A stretch of 64,000 bases of DNA from Streptomyces olivaceoviridis (GTDB lineage Bacteria > Actinomycetota > Actinomycetes > Streptomycetales > Streptomycetaceae), in assembly GCF_014650115.1 (NCBI RefSeq), contig NZ_BMUI01000001.1, positions 310,001-374,000 on the forward strand, in the 5' to 3' direction. The position numbers and the translations under genes were made by a program. Below the pieces are notes generated by a model. That model saw nothing but the letters and a program-made list of their open reading frames with translations. It was not told where the DNA came from and did no database searches. Shown here piece after piece: positions 62,006 through 64,000 of the stretch. How positions within the stretch are numbered: the first letter of the stretch is position 1; the number at the start of each line of letters is the position of its first letter.

Positions 62006-63133
62006 TCAGGTGTGCAGGAGGACCAGGTCGTCCCTGTGTACGACCTCGCGTTCGTACGCGGGGCCCAGCTCGCGTGCCAGCTCGCGGGTCGAACGCCCGA
62101 TCAGCCGGGGGATCTCCTTGGCGTCGAAGTTGACGAGTCCCCGGGCCACCGCGTGGCCCGTGGTGTCCCGCAGCTCGACGGGGTCACCCGCGCTGAACTC
62201 GCCCTCGACGGCGGCGATCCCGGCGGGCAGCAGCGACGTGCGCCGCTTGACGACCGCGTCCACCGCGCCGTCGTCCAGGATCAGGGCGCCCTGCGGGGTG
62301 GAGGCGTGCTGGAGCCAGAGGAGCCGCTCGGCGGAGCGCTTGCCGGTGGCGTGGAAGTAGGTGCCGGTGTCGCCGCCGGCCAGGGCCTCGGCCGCGTGGA
62401 CGGCGCTGGTCAGCACCACCGGGATGCCGGCGGCGGCGGCGATCCGGGCGGCCTCCACCTTGGTGACCATCCCGCCGGTGCCGACGCCGGCCTTGCCCGC
62501 GCTGCCGATCTCGACGCCGGCGAGGTCCTGCGGGCCCTTCACCTCGGCGATCCGGGAGGTGCCGGGCCTGCTGGGGTCGCCGTCGTAGACGCCGTCGACA
62601 TCGGAGAGGAGGACCAGCAGGTCGGCGTGGACGAGGTGGGCGACGAGGGCGGCGAGGCGGTCGTTGTCGCCGAAGCGGATCTCGTCGGTGGCGACGGTGT
62701 CGTTCTCGTTGACGATCGGGAAGGCACCCATCGCGATCAGCTGGTCGAGGGTGCGGGAGGCGTTGCGGTGGTGGGCGCGGCGGCTCATGTCGTCGCTGGT
62801 GAGCAGGACTTGGCCGACGCGGACGCCGTAGCGGGCGAAGGAGGCGGTGTAGCGGGCGACGAGCAGGCCCTGGCCGACGCTGGCGGCGGCCTGCTGGCGC
62901 GCGAGGTCCTTGGGGCGGCGGCGCAGACCGAGCGGGGCGAGGCCGGCGGCGATGGCGCCGGAGGAGACCAGCACGATCTCCTTCTCGCCACCGCTGCGGA
63001 TCTTGGCGAGCACGTCGACCAGCGCGTCGACGCGGTCGGCGTCCAGGCCGCCCGCGGCGGTGGTCAGCGAGGAGGAGCCCACCTTGACGACGATCCTGCG
63101 GGCCTCGCCCACGGCCTGCCTTGCCCTTGCCAC
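62006..63133 (-). CDS. proB: Glutamate 5-kinase
   Basis: A 375-residue enzyme phosphorylating glutamate, the first committed and feedback-inhibited step of proline synthesis. The amino-acid kinase domain has RIVVKVGSSSLTT, VLVSSGAIAAGLAPLGL, PIVNENDTVATDEIRFGDNDRLAALVA and GTGGMVTKVEAARIA; the C-terminal ~90 residues (GALILDDGAVDAVVKRRTSLLPAGI) are a PUA domain, as in long-form ProB. GTG 63133 gives MARARQAVGEARRIVVK, with AAGGAG somewhat far upstream. Confidence 0.95.
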   Translation of the reverse strand: MARARQAVGEARRIVVKVGSSSLTTAAGGLDADRVDALVDVLAKIRSGGEKEIVLVSSGAIAAGLAPLGLRRRPKDLARQQAAASVGQGLLVARYTASFARYGVRVGQVLLTSDDMSRRAHHRNASRTLDQLIAMGAFPIVNENDTVATDEIRFGDNDRLAALVAHLVHADLLVLLSDVDGVYDGDPSRPGTSRIAEVKGPQDLAGVEIGSAGKAGVGTGGMVTKVEAARIAAAAGIPVVLTSAVHAAEALAGGDTGTYFHATGKRSAERLLWLQHASTPQGALILDDGAVDAVVKRRTSLLPAGIAAVEGEFSAGDPVELRDTTGHAVARGLVNFDAKEIPRLIGRSTRELARELGPAYEREVVHRDDLVLLHT

Positions 63134-63543
63134 CTGCGGTCCGTCTCCTTCACGTGCGCGTTCCGGCACCGTGCTTCCCGGCGTCCTCAATCTACGGGAA
63201 GCCGGGCGCGGCGCGCCCGCGCCGCTCAGCCGCCGGACAGTCCCGGGCCCGGCCCGCCGGCGTCATCCCGGCGACAGGTCCCCCTGGACGGCCGCCGGGC
63301 CGGGGGCGCCCTCGTCCTCTCCTCGGAGACGTCAGGTCCGGCCGGCCCGCCGATGCCGTCGAGGCCCTCGCGGGTGCCGTCGAGGCGCAGGGGACCGCTC
63401 TCGCCGATGCCGCCCATCTCCAGCCGGACGGCACCGCCTTCGTCCGGGCCCCCGGGGCCCCGCCCCCAACTGGTGGGCCCGCGCACTGGTTTCGGCCGGC
63501 GCCGGACGGGGCGGTACGGCCGCGTTCGCGGCGGTCTGCGACC
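63134..63543. other. Intergenic region with possible decayed coding sequence
   Basis: About 410 bp between proB and the divergent lipoprotein gene. Roughly 63300-63450, plus strand, reads like Streptomyces protein (AVEALAGAVEAQGTALADA, HLQPDGTAFVRAPGA) with GC-rich third positions, but has no start signal and would need a frameshift near 63330 to join the preceding coding-like stretch. It could be a gene remnant. Confidence 0.35.
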
Positions 63544-64000
63544 ATGGACCCCATGCGGAGAAGAGGTTCGGCACGGGCAGGGTTGGGCGGGGTCCTCGGT
63601 GGGCTGCTGGTGATGTCGCTCGCGGCGTGCGGCAGTTCGGACCACGGGAGTGCGGCCTCACGGGACCGGTCCGACGACACGCAGCCGCACAAGACGGTCC
63701 TCAAGCGCGTACCCGGCGTCGGGGACCGGCTGTGGCGGCAGGTACCGGCCGACTCCCGGCAGGTGGTCGCGGTGTACGGCGCGGGGAAGGACTCCCCCGA
63801 CTCCACCGTCGCCCTGTTCACCAAGCACGGCGCCGTCTGGAAGCAGGAACGCTCCTGGTCGGCGCACAACGGGCGGAAGGGCTGGACGGCGGACCATCAC
63901 GAGGGTGATCTGCGCAGCCCCGTGGGGGTGTTCACGCTCAGCGACGCGGGCGGCGTCCTCGCCGCCCCGGGGGCCAAGCTGCCGTACACCCGGTCCTCGG
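63544..64000 (+). CDS. Lipoprotein with L,D-transpeptidase-like domain, 5' part
   Basis: The gene is open at the right edge; 152 codons are visible. MDPMRRRGSARAGLGGVLGG and SLAAC form a lipoprotein signal with a perfect lipobox. The mature part (RVPGVGDRLWRQVPADSRQVVAVYG, TVALFTKHGAVWKQERSWSAHNGRKGWTADHHEGDLRSPVGVFTLSDAGG) matches the start of YkuD/ErfK-type L,D-transpeptidase-related proteins, where the GDxRSPxGVF segment is typical; the catalytic Cys would be beyond the edge. It is divergent from proB. Confidence 0.8.
   Translation, partial: MDPMRRRGSARAGLGGVLGGLLVMSLAACGSSDHGSAASRDRSDDTQPHKTVLKRVPGVGDRLWRQVPADSRQVVAVYGAGKDSPDSTVALFTKHGAVWKQERSWSAHNGRKGWTADHHEGDLRSPVGVFTLSDAGGVLAAPGAKLPYTRSS

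Overview
This is very GC-rich DNA (roughly 70% or more by eye) with GTG/TTG starts, GC-saturated third codon positions and the gene set of an actinomycete. The order era / cytidine-deaminase-like / CBS-HlyC / ybeY / phoH, then rnz, HIT, tricorn, rsmE, dnaJ-hrcA, hemW, lepA, rpsT, holA, comEC-comEA, leuS, rsfS, nadD, proA, proB is the conserved chromosomal core arrangement of Streptomyces. The window is therefore a core segment of a Streptomyces chromosome with small accessory patches. No insertion sequence, phage module, CRISPR array, plasmid function or biosynthetic gene cluster was seen.

Layout. 1-5 kb: the 5' end of era, then amtB-glnK behind a possible GlnR site, convergent with a three-gene secreted-protein set (DUF916/WxL-interacting protein, WxL-like protein, small secreted protein). 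5-8.7 kb: deaminase-like pseudoenzyme, YjbR, HlyC/CorC, YbeY and PhoH, mostly one minus-strand run. 8.9-13 kb: a sugar-acid patch (PfkB kinase, glucarate dehydratase, MFS carrier). 13-19 kb: adenine-deaminase-type gene, RNase Z, HIT protein, giant tricorn protease, lipoprotein. 19-26 kb: VOC protein, rsmE, nitronate monooxygenase, the CIRCE-controlled hrcA-dnaJ pair, an MBL hydrolase, DUF3097 and Uma2. 26-34 kb: hemW, a SpoIIE-type phosphatase, a fatty acyl-CoA ligase, lepA and rpsT. 34-42 kb: holA, a YceI-type protein followed by a 25-bp minisatellite, arylamine N-acetyltransferase and comEC-comEA. 42-47 kb: degV, a membrane coiled-coil protein and leuS behind a leucine leader-peptide attenuator. 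47-52.4 kb: a two-gene NADH-to-haem electron-transfer unit, two identical tRNA-Ala(GGC) genes, a GT87 glycosyltransferase and two tiny zinc ribbons. 52.5-57.9 kb: phosphoglycerate-mutase-like, rsfS, a degenerate LCP protein, nadD, two related 54-residue membrane microproteins and an M48 protease. 58-64 kb: two related membrane proteins with a shared FDE motif, proA, a small hypothetical, proB and the start of a secreted L,D-transpeptidase-like lipoprotein.

How the genes fit together. Most encode housekeeping: translation and ribosome biogenesis (era, ybeY, rsmE, lepA, rpsT, rsfS, leuS, tRNA-Ala), heat-shock control (hrcA, dnaJ), proline synthesis (proA, proB), NAD synthesis (nadD), DNA replication and uptake (holA, comEA, comEC) and nitrogen acquisition (amtB, glnK). 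The parts most worth following up are the WxL/DUF916 set, the haem plus NuoF-like pair, the leuS attenuator, the twin microproteins, the FDE-motif pair with matching leaderless promoters, the catalytically stripped deaminase and LCP proteins, and the minisatellite that starts at the stop codon of the YceI gene. All function calls are from reading sequence motifs; no database search was run.
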